Shown here: piece after piece, positions 9,439 to 20,175 of the stretch | Layout of the letters: every line of letters starts with the position of its first letter | Numbering within the stretch: position 1 is the stretch's first letter | NCBI GenBank assembly: GCA_016711605.1 | Contig: JADJSS010000044.1 | Coordinates: 1-64,000, forward strand | From: Saprospirales bacterium | GTDB lineage: Bacteria; Bacteroidota; Bacteroidia; Chitinophagales; JADIYW01 | Direction: 5' to 3' | DNA: 64,000 nt | Program-made: the position numbers and the translations under genes | Notes under the pieces: model-generated | The model's input: the letters and a program-made list of their open reading frames with translations, nothing else | Databases searched by the model: none | What the model was told of the DNA's origin: nothing

Positions 9439-12378
9439 ATGAACGAAACTATTAACCATTCAAAATTACAACAATTGTCAGCTTCACTCGAAGGCGAATT
9501 GTTTTATGATGAAATGATGCGTAAATTGTATGCAACAGATGCATCTGTTTATAAAGAATATCCTTTTGCTGTTTGTTATCCAAAAAATAAAAAAGATATT
9601 CAAACCTTAATTCAATTTGCAAATAATAACAAAATTCCACTCATTCCACGTGCAGCAGGCACTTCGCTTGGCGGACAAGTGGTTGGCAACGGAATAGTAG
9701 TAGACATATCAAAATACTTTACAGAAATTCTTAAAATCAATAAAGAAGAAAAATATTGCATCGTACAACCAGGTGTTGTAAGAGATGAATTAAATCGTCA
9801 ATTAAAATCGGTTGATTTATTTTTTGCACCAGAAACATCAACAGCAAATCGCGCTATGATTGGTGGCATGGTTGGTAATAATTCGTGTGGAACCAACTCA
9901 ATTGTCTATGGCACCACACGTCATCACGTTTTAGAATTAACTGGTTTTTTAAGCGATGGTTCTGAAGTAGTTTTTAACGATTTAACAGCAACAGAATTTA
10001 TAAATAAAACAAAACAAAATAACACAGAAGGAATTATTTATAAATTTTTACAAGAAGAATTATCCAATTCAGAAACGCAAAAAGAAATTCTAGAACAATT
10101 TCCAAATCAAAAAATACACAGAAGAAATACTGGCTACGCCATTGATGAATTATTGCATCAGCAACCATTTAAAATTGATGGAAAACCGTTTAATTTATCT
10201 GAATTAATTTGTGGAAGCGAAGGTACCTTAGCATTTATCACAGAAATAAAATTAAATCTAGTTCCAATTCCACCAAAGGAAAAAGTAGTTATTGCAGTAC
10301 ATTTTAATACATTAGAAGAAAGTTTGCGTGCCACTGTAATTGCCATGCAACACCAGCCAACTGCTTGCGAACTCATTGATAAAATAATTTTAGATTGCAC
10401 TAAGTCAAATATCGAACAAAATAAAAACAGGTTTTTTATTAAAGGTGATCCTGCAGCAATTTTATGTATTGAATTTCATGCGGAAACAAAAGAAGCAATT
10501 ACTGAAAAAGCAAAAGCTTTAGAAACAGCATTTGTACAACAAAATATTGGTTATCATTTTCCAAATTTATTTGGCAATGATATCAATAAAATATGGAATT
10601 TGCGAAAAGCTGGCTTAGGTTTATTGGCAAATATTCCTGGAGATCGCAAAGCTGTAGCCGTTATAGAAGACACAGCAGTTACAGTAGAAGATTTACCAGC
10701 ATATATTGGTGAATTTACCGACATGATGAACAAACACCAGCAACGCTCGGTATACTATGCACATGCTGGTGCTGGCGAAATACACTTGCGACCAATATTA
10801 GATTTAAAGAAAAAAGACGATCGGATTTTATTCAGAACGATTGCAACGGAAACTGCTGAACTGGTAAAGAAATATAATGGTTCGCTCAGTGGTGAACATG
10901 GCGATGGTCGTGTGCGTGGTGAATTTATTCCATTGATGGTTGGTGAGAAAAATTATCAATTATTGCGAAAATTAAAATACACGTTTGATCCAAACAATAT
11001 TTTCAATCCAGGAAAAATTGTAGACACACCACCGATGGATACGTTTTTGCGTTACGAAGAAAATCAGGAAACCAAACAATTTGATACCGTTTTTAATTTT
11101 GATAAAGACGATGGAATTTTACGTGCTGCTGAAAAATGTAACGGTAGTGGTGATTGCAGAAAACTTCCAGGTAGTGGTGGCACCATGTGTCCATCTTATA
11201 TGGCAACTCGAAATGAAAAAGATACCACTCGTGCGCGAGCCAATATTTTAAGAGATTTTTTATCCAATTCTACACAGCCAAATGCATTTAATCATCAGGA
11301 AATTTATGAAGTGATGGATTTGTGCTTGAGTTGCAAAGGTTGCGTTTCCGAATGTCCGTCAAACGTGGATATTCCAACGTTAAAAGCAGAATTTTTACAT
11401 CAATATTACAAAGAGAATGGTGTACCATTGCGCACCAAGGCTATAGCAAATATTGGTAAACTCAGCAAATTAGCGATGTTGTTTCCACGCTTTAGTAATT
11501 TTAGTTTATCCAACAAATACACATCTGCACTTTTAAAGAAATTTTTAAAAATTGCACCACAACGTTCGATGCCTTTGTACTATAAAGAAACTTTGTTGTC
11601 TTGGTATAAAAAAAATAAAAAGGAATTAGAAATTGGTGGTGAACAGAAAGGAAAAGTGTATTTCTTTTTTGATGAATTTACGAATTTCAATGATGTTGAA
11701 ATCGGTATCAAAGCGTTGAAATTATTAGCAAAATTAAACTATCAGGTTGAATATTTAGAACATACAGATAGTGGTAGAGCGCACTTATCAAAAGGATTGA
11801 TATTGGAAGCACAGAAGCTAGCAAAGCAAAATGTAGCGATGCTGAAATCATACATCAATGCTGATACGCCATTGATTGGAATTGAGCCATCTGCCATTTT
11901 ATCGTTCAGAGATGAATATCCAAGATTAGTGGACAAATCGGAAAAAGAAAACGCTAAAAAACTCGGTGAAAATTGTTTGATTATTGATGAATTTATTGCT
12001 AAAGAAATTCAAAAAGGAAACATTACTTCGGCGCAATTTACAACAGCATCTAAACAAATAAAACTACACGGACATTGCCATCAAAAAGCACTTTCAACTA
12101 TTGATACATCCATACAATTGATGAGTTTACCAATTAATTATCATGTAGAAAATATTCCAAGTGGCTGCTGTGGAATGGCTGGTAGTTTTGGATATGAAAA
12201 AGAACATTTTGATGTATCGATGCAGGTTGGCGAATTGGTTTTATTTCCAGCAGTTCGCAATGCAAATGAAGATGTCATTATTGCAGCACCAGGCACCAGT
12301 TGTCGTCATCAAATAAAAGATGGCACAAAAAAAATAGCCAAACATCCAATTGAAGTTTTGTATGAAGCGTTGGTGTAG
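9439..12378 (+). CDS. FAD-binding and 4Fe-4S oxidoreductase (D-lactate/glycolate dehydrogenase type)
   Basis: A 979-residue fusion. It has an N-terminal FAD_binding_4 domain (IPRAAGTSLGGQVVG near residue 70), an FAD-linked oxidase C-terminal domain with SGEHGDGRVRGE near residue 485, and a 4Fe-4S dicluster region (CNGSGDC...CPSY near 566 and CLSCKGCVSECPSNVD near 628). A CCG-type domain follows (HGHCHQKA near 875 and SGCCGMAGSFGYEKEH near 909). This order is that of YdiJ/Dld-II-type 2-hydroxyacid dehydrogenases, which oxidise D-lactate or related 2-hydroxyacids and pass electrons to the quinone pool. All cluster cysteines are present and the frame is intact. The last 47 bases of its coding region are duplicated at 15457-15503. 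Confidence 0.9.
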   Translation: MNETINHSKLQQLSASLEGELFYDEMMRKLYATDASVYKEYPFAVCYPKNKKDIQTLIQFANNNKIPLIPRAAGTSLGGQVVGNGIVVDISKYFTEILKINKEEKYCIVQPGVVRDELNRQLKSVDLFFAPETSTANRAMIGGMVGNNSCGTNSIVYGTTRHHVLELTGFLSDGSEVVFNDLTATEFINKTKQNNTEGIIYKFLQEELSNSETQKEILEQFPNQKIHRRNTGYAIDELLHQQPFKIDGKPFNLSELICGSEGTLAFITEIKLNLVPIPPKEKVVIAVHFNTLEESLRATVIAMQHQPTACELIDKIILDCTKSNIEQNKNRFFIKGDPAAILCIEFHAETKEAITEKAKALETAFVQQNIGYHFPNLFGNDINKIWNLRKAGLGLLANIPGDRKAVAVIEDTAVTVEDLPAYIGEFTDMMNKHQQRSVYYAHAGAGEIHLRPILDLKKKDDRILFRTIATETAELVKKYNGSLSGEHGDGRVRGEFIPLMVGEKNYQLLRKLKYTFDPNNIFNPGKIVDTPPMDTFLRYEENQETKQFDTVFNFDKDDGILRAAEKCNGSGDCRKLPGSGGTMCPSYMATRNEKDTTRARANILRDFLSNSTQPNAFNHQEIYEVMDLCLSCKGCVSECPSNVDIPTLKAEFLHQYYKENGVPLRTKAIANIGKLSKLAMLFPRFSNFSLSNKYTSALLKKFLKIAPQRSMPLYYKETLLSWYKKNKKELEIGGEQKGKVYFFFDEFTNFNDVEIGIKALKLLAKLNYQVEYLEHTDSGRAHLSKGLILEAQKLAKQNVAMLKSYINADTPLIGIEPSAILSFRDEYPRLVDKSEKENAKKLGENCLIIDEFIAKEIQKGNITSAQFTTASKQIKLHGHCHQKALSTIDTSIQLMSLPINYHVENIPSGCCGMAGSFGYEKEHFDVSMQVGELVLFPAVRNANEDVIIAAPGTSCRHQIKDGTKKIAKHPIEVLYEALV
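12330..12376 (+). repeat. 47-bp direct repeat, copy 1 (inside the 3' end of the oxidoreductase gene)
   Basis: These 47 bases are identical to 15457-15503. After one single-base difference the next six bases (GATTTA) also agree. The copy lies within codons specifying the last residues (KIAKHPIEVLYEAL) of the oxidoreductase. Confidence 0.9.
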
Positions 12379-12444
12379 ATTTATTATTCTATAAAAGACT
12401 TGTATTTTAATTTCATTTAACTATATTTATATAAATATTAATTT

Positions 12445-15385
12445 ATGAAAAGGTTTTATTATTGTTCTTTTACACGTGCTTTTATTAGTATTCGTGCACA
12501 ACAATTTATTCCATATCAATGTGCAAGTGGTAGCTTTGGTGATCAAATTACAACAATTTCTGACACTGGGATTGAAAAAACATATCTATATTAATACTCA
12601 ATCAACGGATGGGTTCTTTAGTAATATGACAGGTGATACAAGTAGGCAATACGTTGGTTATAATTTAGTTAAGACGCAACTTGATGGTAATGGAAAATTG
12701 GTACTAAAGAGAAATGTTAATATTATTTTGGATACATTTCAATATTCAATATTTTACCCATCATTACTTTCAGAGAATGGCAGATTTTACAGTTCAATTC
12801 AGAGAGAAATTCCGGATTCAACTTACGGTGATGCTCAAGATTATTTAGCATTATCAGTTTATGACAATGATTTAAATATCATTGACAGCAATATAGTTAT
12901 TGCAAGAGCTTATTATAATTATATTACAGGCTGTGGCAAGCTATTATCAGTTAACAAAATCATTGATAAGGGAAATGGAGACGTTTTTTTAATTGTAACT
13001 CAATCAACTTTAGCTGGCGGTGATTATTGCAATATGTTGTCGTATTCTCTACTTACATTAAAACAAGATGGTACTATTGTCAATCATGATTTATTAGGAA
13101 ATAACAATAGTATAGATTGCGGTGTAAAGTGTGTTTATTCAAACAAAATGCTTTATGTTATATCTTACAGAAAGTCAGCATATGGCCTTCCTGCTGATAT
13201 TCCATTTTTAATAACAAAATATGACAATAATGGGAATAAAATATTAAGCAAAATGATTCAAATTGATTCGTTATTTGCAGCATTAGATTTTAATATTAAT
13301 GTTGTTGATGATAAAATCATCTGTTATGGAACTTTGGATACAGATTACCCAGATTATGTTTCAAAAGCAAAACTATATAGCTTTGATACTGCTTCCTTAA
13401 ATTTCAATGAAATAACTATTTCTCAAATTAATAAATCTTATAACGTTTCTCTGGTTAATCCTAAAAAATTAATATTTATTATTTCTGAAACAGATCAAAC
13501 AACTTACAGTACAATACTAAAATCAATTAGATATGATAGGAATTTGAATCAAATCTTAAATTTTAATGGAATCTTACGACAAGATAAATTTCAGGAAGAT
13601 TATTTATATAGTATAACAACCGAAAATTATCTTAAAAAAATAAATGCTGACTTTAACGATATTTGGAGTGCTAAATTATCAGATTCAATAAATTATGATA
13701 ATAATTATTACAAAGATCCAACAATATTTTATTTCACTGATTACTATCAATATTTAGAAAATCAAGTTGTACCAACTCCGATATATAAGTCTGCGTTAAA
13801 TAATCAATCTATTTTTGTAGTTAAATATACTAACAGTGAAGTTTCTAAAGAGATATATGCCATTTATTATGTTGACAACACATCTGGAGCAATAATATTA
13901 AAAACAACTGTTCCGTATGTAATTAAATATTTATATGACAACAATACCAGTGATTTGTTTGCAATTCAAAATTCAGATACACTCTGCAGCAGCCAGCTCG
14001 ATATCGTTGTCTATAAACTATTAGAAAATAAGAATACGATTTTCAGCAAGGCATTTTTGGATTATAATTCAGATGGCTTACAAGATGCAAATGAACCAGC
14101 TTATAACCAAGGCAGTATAAAATGTTATAATGCAAATCGTTCATTTCAAATTCAAAAATATTTAAATAGCGGTGTTGCAAACATTGAAACGGATACAGGC
14201 ATTTTTTTTAGTCAGTTATTTTCACCAGTAAATTTATTTTCTATTTTCCCAGTAAATGACACTTCAGTCTTTACAACTCTTGGTAATACTGACACATTAT
14301 TATTTGCACTACAACCAATAGGCACTGTTAACGATGCTTCCATTTCATTGGTAAATACATTTATTTCAAGACCAGGTCTAGAAAATACCTATTTGCTTTC
14401 TGCAGAAAATAAAGGCAATAAACCAATTAATAATGCAAGTATAAAATTAGTATTAGATAATCATTTAACATTAGAGAACTGTAATTTTCCATTTACTCAA
14501 AGCGGTGATACAATTATCTTTTTATCGATTAATTTAGATGCAGGTGAAGTTAAAAACATATACATTAATTTTCTTGCATCTTCAGTTTTAGAAGTTGGAG
14601 ACACTTTGACTTCAAAGGCATTTATACAAACGAATTTATCAGAGTTGTATTATATCAACAACTCAGTAGAATTAACTGATGAAATTAGAGGAAGTTTTGA
14701 CCCAAATAATAAAACTGCAAATGCTTCTAATTTGCCAAACATTGGGATTGCTACAAAAGCCATAGTTTATACAATTCAATTTGAAAATATTGGAAATGAC
14801 ACAGCATTTAATATAATTATCAGAGATACATTAAGTAAAAATCTGAACTTAAATTCTCTTATACTGATAAATACTAGCCATTCATATACATTGACTATTG
14901 AAGAAGATAGTATTTTGGTATTTACGTTTAAGAATATATTATTACCAGCTAGTATTCAAAATCAGGATGCTTCGCATGGTTTTGTATGTTATGAAGTTCA
15001 GCCAATATCAAATCAACTAGAATCATCCTTTGATGTAAAAAATACTGCACATATCATATTTGATTATAACAAACCAATTTCTACAAATATTGCAGTTACG
15101 AGAATATCAAATGTTCTAAATGTAAAAAACAATTCAATTTCTTCTGCTGATTGGTTAGCCTATCCAAACCCAGTAAAAAATAGCATTAGAATTGATGTAA
15201 GTAAGATAAATACAGATACATATAATTTAAAATTATGTGATATAGATGGGAAATTACTGACAGATAAGAACTATGAGAGCAAAATAGTAGAAATAAATTT
15301 AAGTAACATATCTAATGGTGTATACACATTATATTTGATAACATCAAAAGGTACAACAACAAAAAAGATAATCGTACAGCATTAA
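12445..15385 (+). CDS. T9SS type A sorting-domain surface protein, paralogue of the 5.5-8.6 kb gene (one frameshift)
   Basis: A protein of about 979 residues. The natural start is the ATG at 12445. Its first 43 residues (including AQQFIPYQCASGSFGDQ) read in one frame, and the rest reads in the next frame; removing one A from the A6 run at 12575-12580 joins them as IEKHIYINTQ. The architecture matches the paralogue: a beta-rich N-terminal region, FLDYNSDGLQDANEP (an SdrD-like calcium-loop-type sequence), FALQPIG, RGSFDPNNK opening a DUF7619-like domain, and a C-terminal T9SS domain (YPNPVKNSIRIDV, then ISNGVYTLYLI). The whole gene sits between two copies of a 47-bp direct repeat derived from the gene upstream. 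Confidence 0.8.
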
Positions 15386-15456
15386 TAAAAATTGTAACTA
15401 CATTTCTAATATTTGTACCAATTATTTACGTCATCTTGTAACTATTTTTTATACTC

Positions 15457-15503
15457 AAAAATAGCCAAACATCCAATTGAAGTTTTGTATGAAGCGTTGG
15501 TGT
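15457..15503 (+). repeat. 47-bp direct repeat, copy 2 (non-coding)
   Basis: An exact copy of 12330-12376, located 71 bases past the stop of the second T9SS gene. Here it no longer encodes anything: it is a detached replica of the oxidoreductase's 3' end. Confidence 0.9.
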
Positions 15504-15565
15504 GATTTATATGACACATTAAAGGTATTGATTAGAAAAAACACTCAGCTGCTAAAGTTGCACCA

Positions 15566-16324
15566 TCAATGTTTATTGAACAATTTTATTGTATAATCAA
15601 GTAACTTCTTATTACCAAATGCACCGTGACCAGGAACAACAATTTTCACATTTGGATATTCCTTTTTTACATTCTCAACTGTATTTGACCATGCTGAAAT
15701 ATTTGCATCACCTAAATAACCTTTACTTGCATTTAATTCTTTAATTAAACAACCACCAAATAATACTTTCTCAAAAGGAAAATAGGCAACTACATTATCC
15801 TTTGTGTGCCCTTCACCAAGGAATTTTACAATTATATTTTCATCACCAACTTTTAAAATAAGTGAATCATTAAAACTATTCTTTGGAACAACGTAATTAT
15901 TTGCTTTTGCCAGTTCGATTGTTTTAAAATAAGCGTATGAAGAAATTTTATTTTCATCAAATGCATTTAAACCGCCAAGACAATCGTCGTGAAAATGAGT
16001 TGGAATAACTGCGTTAATTTTACAATGAAGCGTTTCTTTTATCCATTTTATTAATACTTCAGCACTTTTATTATTGGTTGGTGTATCGAATATAATTGTT
16101 TCGTCACTGTTTCTCACGATAAGTCCATTACACGGAACATTTCCAAAATCATTGGTTTGCAAGTATGAAGTATGTACAAATGAATTATTTGCAATCTGAG
16201 TGATGATCAAATCTGCTGAATTGTAGATCACTTTATGTTTAAATGCAACTCTTTTCTGTGAGCTACAATTTAGATTTATAATTGATATGACAAGTATCAA
16301 AAAAGCATTTATAATTCGTTTCAT
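15566..16324 (-). CDS. subclass B1 metallo-beta-lactamase
   Basis: A 252-residue exported enzyme with the full set of B1 zinc ligands: H110, H112 and D114 in THFHDD, H173 in GEGHTKDN, C192 in FGGCLIK, and H233 in VPGHG. The Cys ligand distinguishes B1 from B3 enzymes. The N-terminus is a signal sequence ending near NLNC at residue 20, possibly a lipoprotein signal, although Asn before the Cys is not ideal. The family hydrolyses penicillins, cephalosporins and usually carbapenems in the periplasm. It resembles chromosomal enzymes of Bacteroidota (CcrA/BlaB-like) more than integron-borne ones. Base use matches the neighbours and no mobile genes adjoin it, so it looks resident. Actual activity and spectrum are inference. 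Confidence 0.9.
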   Translation of the reverse strand: MKRIINAFLILVISIINLNCSSQKRVAFKHKVIYNSADLIITQIANNSFVHTSYLQTNDFGNVPCNGLIVRNSDETIIFDTPTNNKSAEVLIKWIKETLHCKINAVIPTHFHDDCLGGLNAFDENKISSYAYFKTIELAKANNYVVPKNSFNDSLILKVGDENIIVKFLGEGHTKDNVVAYFPFEKVLFGGCLIKELNASKGYLGDANISAWSNTVENVKKEYPNVKIVVPGHGAFGNKKLLDYTIKLFNKH

Positions 16325-16410
16325 TTCTGTTGCTGTTATTTAGAGTTTATAATTTTTATTGAAAATTAGCAATGTATGCTTTTGCAACTTTAACATAATT
16401 TATTTCCACA

Positions 16411-16443
16411 CACTAAATTATTAAAAACTAATAAAATTTAGTG
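16411..16443. repeat. inverted repeat between the beta-lactamase and DUF4249 genes
   Basis: CACTAAATT at 16411-16419 is mirrored by AATTTAGTG at 16435-16443, with further imperfect pairing (ATTA/TAAT) inward. The loop is short and A-rich. It lies downstream of the DUF4249 gene on the minus strand and could end that transcript, but the T-run is poor. Confidence 0.4.
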
Positions 16444-16583
16444 CCTCAATCAACTATGAAACCAGTTTTTATTCATTGCGTACATGCTCAATTATATAAA
16501 AAGATTAGTTAATAGAAATATTTGAATTGAAATTTTATTTGTACTAGTAGCGAAATTATTTTAGAACAATACAACTACTAAAT

Positions 16584-17504
16584 CTAACGCAATTTAAATG
16601 TAACATAACTGCTGCTAAACGAAGAGAAATGACCATATCCATTTTTTATATTACTCACTAAATTAAATGGTTCATCGGCTCCTTCATTTAAATTATTGGA
16701 TGGTGGTTTTATCTGTTGCGTAGTCCAGCTATAAAAATTATATCCAATATCTGAAAATTCTATAATCATCTCGATGCTTTTATAAGTGGTATTATACAAA
16801 CTATTAAAATCAAAAAACATCGTTTTGGTTTGTCCATCAAAATTGTCATCTGTAAAAAAAGTGCGATTAAAATTTGCAGGATTTGGAGCATCATTCGAAA
16901 CGGAAACTATATTAAAATTATAGTCAACTTTGTAAGTGGTATCGCCAAGTGTATCTACAATAGGTTTTAAAATTTTATAATAAACACCAATAAAATAGTA
17001 GTTTTTAAACTGGCTGCTATCCGTAAAAGTAATAGAGAATTTACCAGACCTGGTAGGATTTATTGAGTCTGCGTGTTGTAATAAATTTGCGGTAAAAAGA
17101 GGTCGAGATGGTAAAAACTCTTCTGCAGAAGCAATGCCTAAAGTTGGATGTTCAGAAATAATTTTATACGATTTTGCTGGCTTTAATTTATAAGTTGAAA
17201 CATACCAACCTAAACCAGACAAAGTATCTTTTAATTTATAACGCATAGTTTCAACAAAAACATTATTCTCATATAAATCTACCTTACAATCATTTAGGAA
17301 TTCTACAGAATTAAAATCATTTGGAGTTTTGCTTTTGCTTATGTTTACATTTAAGCTATTGTATGGTGTAAAATTGCAATTGATTACTTGTTTAACAGGT
17401 GCATAACTACTTGTAAATTTAATTTCTTTCTGGCAAGAAATAATGCTGAAGGCAAGCAAAATACCTGAATAAAAAATTAGTTTATAATTATGAATACATC
17501 TCAT
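16584..17504 (-). CDS. DUF4249 lipoprotein (partner of TonB-dependent receptor)
   Basis: A 306-residue outer-membrane lipoprotein with the lipobox FSIISCQKE (Cys at residue 24). It shows the DUF4249 layout: an early beta domain with CKVDLYENN near residues 73-81, GWYVS and LKPAKSYKI, then a central extracytoplasmic region ending in GYNFYSW and GHFSSFSSS. Its start overlaps the stop of the upstream TonB-dependent receptor by four bases (ATGA-type), so the two are co-translated. DUF4249 proteins almost always accompany such receptors and are thought to act as surface or periplasmic partners in uptake. The substrate is unknown. Confidence 0.85.
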   Translation of the reverse strand: MRCIHNYKLIFYSGILLAFSIISCQKEIKFTSSYAPVKQVINCNFTPYNSLNVNISKSKTPNDFNSVEFLNDCKVDLYENNVFVETMRYKLKDTLSGLGWYVSTYKLKPAKSYKIISEHPTLGIASAEEFLPSRPLFTANLLQHADSINPTRSGKFSITFTDSSQFKNYYFIGVYYKILKPIVDTLGDTTYKVDYNFNIVSVSNDAPNPANFNRTFFTDDNFDGQTKTMFFDFNSLYNTTYKSIEMIIEFSDIGYNFYSWTTQQIKPPSNNLNEGADEPFNLVSNIKNGYGHFSSFSSSYVTFKLR

Positions 17505-19957
17505 TTTTCAGTTGGTTGATTTTTATCTTTTTTTAGTTGAAACTTTACCGAATAACCAATGGATGGAAGAATTGGAAAAATACTCAGCTTCACATATTTT
17601 TTATATTTATTGCCGTTTATGTCTGTATCACCATCTTGATAAACCGTGAAAATATTAAAATTATTATACACATTGTAAACGCTTACATTTAATATATGTT
17701 GCACTCGTTTTGCATCTTTTGTATAATTCATTCCAATATCTAAATGGTGATATGCTGGTAATATATAATTATTTCTTTCGTTCCAATTTGTAATCATACC
17801 TTGTGTTCCAAATAAAGGTTCATTTGCTTGATCATAAGAAGCAATTGTAAAATCGCTGGCATACGAAGAGGTTGGTGTTGTCATTCTCCATCCAGTGCCA
17901 TAGGTCCAAGCAATCGAAAAATCGAAATGCTTTTTAAGTTTATATTGCAACACAAATGAAACATCATGTCGTCTGTCGTATTTATAAAAAAATGGTTTTC
18001 CTTGATTTAATTCTGGAAACTGACGTGTGCTCCAACCTAAATTATATTTACACCAAGCAGTAAACTGTCCTTTTGTTTTAGCAAAAAATAATTCTAAACC
18101 ATAAGCTTCACCTTTACCTGAATTTATCATTTGAATTTCCCATGGAATTCTATCAGATAAAAAAGTGGTACCGAATTTATAATCAGTCAAATGATCCATT
18201 TTTTTGTAGTAACCATCAATACTTGCTGTGTATCCTTTTGGATGATCATATTGGACACCACCAGAAACTTGCCACGCTGTTTCAGGTGCTATATTTTTTG
18301 TTGCAGGCACCCAAACATCATTCTGAATATCACCAGTGTTATTAGTTAGTAAATGCAATGGTTGCACACTATATCCTGCAGATGCACGCATACTCATTCC
18401 TTTAAATGGATGATAGATAATTTCAGCACGTGGTAAAGCATAAAAAAAAGTTTTTTTGGATGCTGTATAGGTAAACAATTGCAGACCACCTTTTAATTCT
18501 AGTTTGTCTTTCCATGTAAATAAATAATCAGCATACGCATAAAAATCAATAGCATTCACTGTTGGGTTTTTAAATTCTTTTTCATCAACAACATTTCCAA
18601 GTGTATCTCGAACTTTATAGTTTACTTTATTTATTAAAAAATTACGATCAGAAAGTTTAAAACCATAATTCAATAAATGCATTTTATTAATTGCATGCTC
18701 AACATTAGTTTGCCAACCGTGTTCCATGATGCGCGACTTCGTAAAATAGTCGGTAGATGTCGTGGTTTTATCTTTTGACGGAAGTTTGATTTGCTCTAAA
18801 CTTAAATATTGTTTTGGATTCAATTGATACCAACTAAAATTATAGTAATTAGAAATATTGAGTTTCTTGAATTTAGTATTCCATTCAAATGTATTTACAG
18901 CATTCATCCATTTTAATCTTTTATCAGTAGTTCTTTTTTCAGTTTTTTTAGTGGTATTCGTTACTTTTAATTCTGAAAAATTATAAAAATCTTGTCCAAC
19001 ATAAAAGCTCCAAGAAAACGTGTTTTTTTCGTTTACTTGATGTTTAATGGCAGCATTCATATCAAAAAAATAATAAGCAATGCTGCCTTCGTTTCCAGAA
19101 GCACTTTTGTATTGTTTCTTAGATAATGGATATAAAAACAAACCAGCATGGCAATCGCGAATACTAAAATTAAAAGATGTTTTATTTTTTTTGATTGGAC
19201 CTTCGATATGAAACTTTTGAGTAATAAAACTAATGCTGTAATCACCTTTCCACGAATCTGTATTTCCAAAATTAGGTTCAATATCTAACACCGCAGAAAG
19301 CCGTCCACCAAATTGAACTGGAATATAAGATTTGTGAATATCCATTTTGCTGATAGATTCTAAAGTAAACACCGATAAAAAATTGTAGATGTGCGCCACA
19401 TTGTAAATTGGTGCATGATGAAACAACACCAGGTTCTGGTCTGGACTGCCTCCACGTACAAAAATGCCACGCGCGCCTTCTTGTCCGCTTTGAATGCCTG
19501 GTGTAAGCAATACTGCTTTCATAATATCTTTTTCACCAAGAAAAGCAGGCAACCGTTCAACACTCATGCTTGAAAGTGTAGTCATGCCTGATGAATTGTT
19601 TTGTGCTGTTTTATTGATTTTGTCAGAACTTACAACAATTTCATCCAATTGAACATCTTGTTTCAATTCTATTTTTAATTCCGTATTTTTTATAAGATTA
19701 ATTTCTTTAAAAATAGTTTGATAACCAACACTTGTAATTTCAAAAGAATATTTTCCTTCATTTAATTGAATTTCAAAATGACCATTGGAATCAGTAGCAG
19801 CATAAATATTTTGAATTGAATCAAATAAGTTGGCATAAGCAATAACAGCACGCGTTTTTTGCTCCGTAATTTTACCTTTAAGTATAAAGCTATTTTGACC
19901 GTAACCAAGAAGTGTAACAGAAATCAAAAGTAGACATAGTAAGTAAACATTTTTCAC
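17501..19957 (-). CDS. TonB-dependent receptor with N-terminal carboxypeptidase-regulatory-like domain
   Basis: An 818-residue outer-membrane active transporter. A signal peptide (1-20) precedes a CarboxypepD_reg-like beta-sandwich (about 25-105, with GHFEIQLNEGKYSFEITSVG). The plug follows (residues about 115-230, with LPAFLGEKDIMKAVLLTPG and GIFVRGGSPDQN), then the 22-strand barrel to the C-terminus. The start is GTG at 19957, giving MKNVYLLC; no ATG lies immediately upstream in frame. It forms an operon with the overlapping DUF4249 gene. The pair imports an unidentified ligand using TonB/proton-motive force. Confidence 0.9.
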   Translation of the reverse strand: MKNVYLLCLLLISVTLLGYGQNSFILKGKITEQKTRAVIAYANLFDSIQNIYAATDSNGHFEIQLNEGKYSFEITSVGYQTIFKEINLIKNTELKIELKQDVQLDEIVVSSDKINKTAQNNSSGMTTLSSMSVERLPAFLGEKDIMKAVLLTPGIQSGQEGARGIFVRGGSPDQNLVLFHHAPIYNVAHIYNFLSVFTLESISKMDIHKSYIPVQFGGRLSAVLDIEPNFGNTDSWKGDYSISFITQKFHIEGPIKKNKTSFNFSIRDCHAGLFLYPLSKKQYKSASGNEGSIAYYFFDMNAAIKHQVNEKNTFSWSFYVGQDFYNFSELKVTNTTKKTEKRTTDKRLKWMNAVNTFEWNTKFKKLNISNYYNFSWYQLNPKQYLSLEQIKLPSKDKTTTSTDYFTKSRIMEHGWQTNVEHAINKMHLLNYGFKLSDRNFLINKVNYKVRDTLGNVVDEKEFKNPTVNAIDFYAYADYLFTWKDKLELKGGLQLFTYTASKKTFFYALPRAEIIYHPFKGMSMRASAGYSVQPLHLLTNNTGDIQNDVWVPATKNIAPETAWQVSGGVQYDHPKGYTASIDGYYKKMDHLTDYKFGTTFLSDRIPWEIQMINSGKGEAYGLELFFAKTKGQFTAWCKYNLGWSTRQFPELNQGKPFFYKYDRRHDVSFVLQYKLKKHFDFSIAWTYGTGWRMTTPTSSYASDFTIASYDQANEPLFGTQGMITNWNERNNYILPAYHHLDIGMNYTKDAKRVQHILNVSVYNVYNNFNIFTVYQDGDTDINGNKYKKYVKLSIFPILPSIGYSVKFQLKKDKNQPTEK

Positions 19958-20122
19958 TTATGCAAGATACAAAAATAATAATGTGTGAATTTGAATAGAT
20001 AGTGAAAATAATGCTATTTCAGCTATTTAAAAAATATTTCAAGAATAGTTGACGCTATTAAGAGTACCTAAAACTTGAACAGAAATATTAAAGACTCAAG
20101 CTACAACAAGACTTATTTAAAA

Positions 20123-20152
20123 AAAAGCGAATGCAATACTGCATTCGCTTTT
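20123..20152. terminator. bidirectional intrinsic terminator
   Basis: A perfect 13-bp stem, AAAAGCGAATGCA (20123-20135) and TGCATTCGCTTTT (20140-20152), with the four-base loop ATAC. It lies downstream of the minus-strand SET-domain gene. Confidence 0.8.
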
Positions 20153-20175
20153 CAATATATTTAAAAAATTATTTC

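Noticed and set aside
5538..15385. The two T9SS genes as a composite transposon around the oxidoreductase
   Set aside because: There is no transposase or terminal inverted repeats; the paralogues diverge strongly, and only the second is bounded by a duplication.
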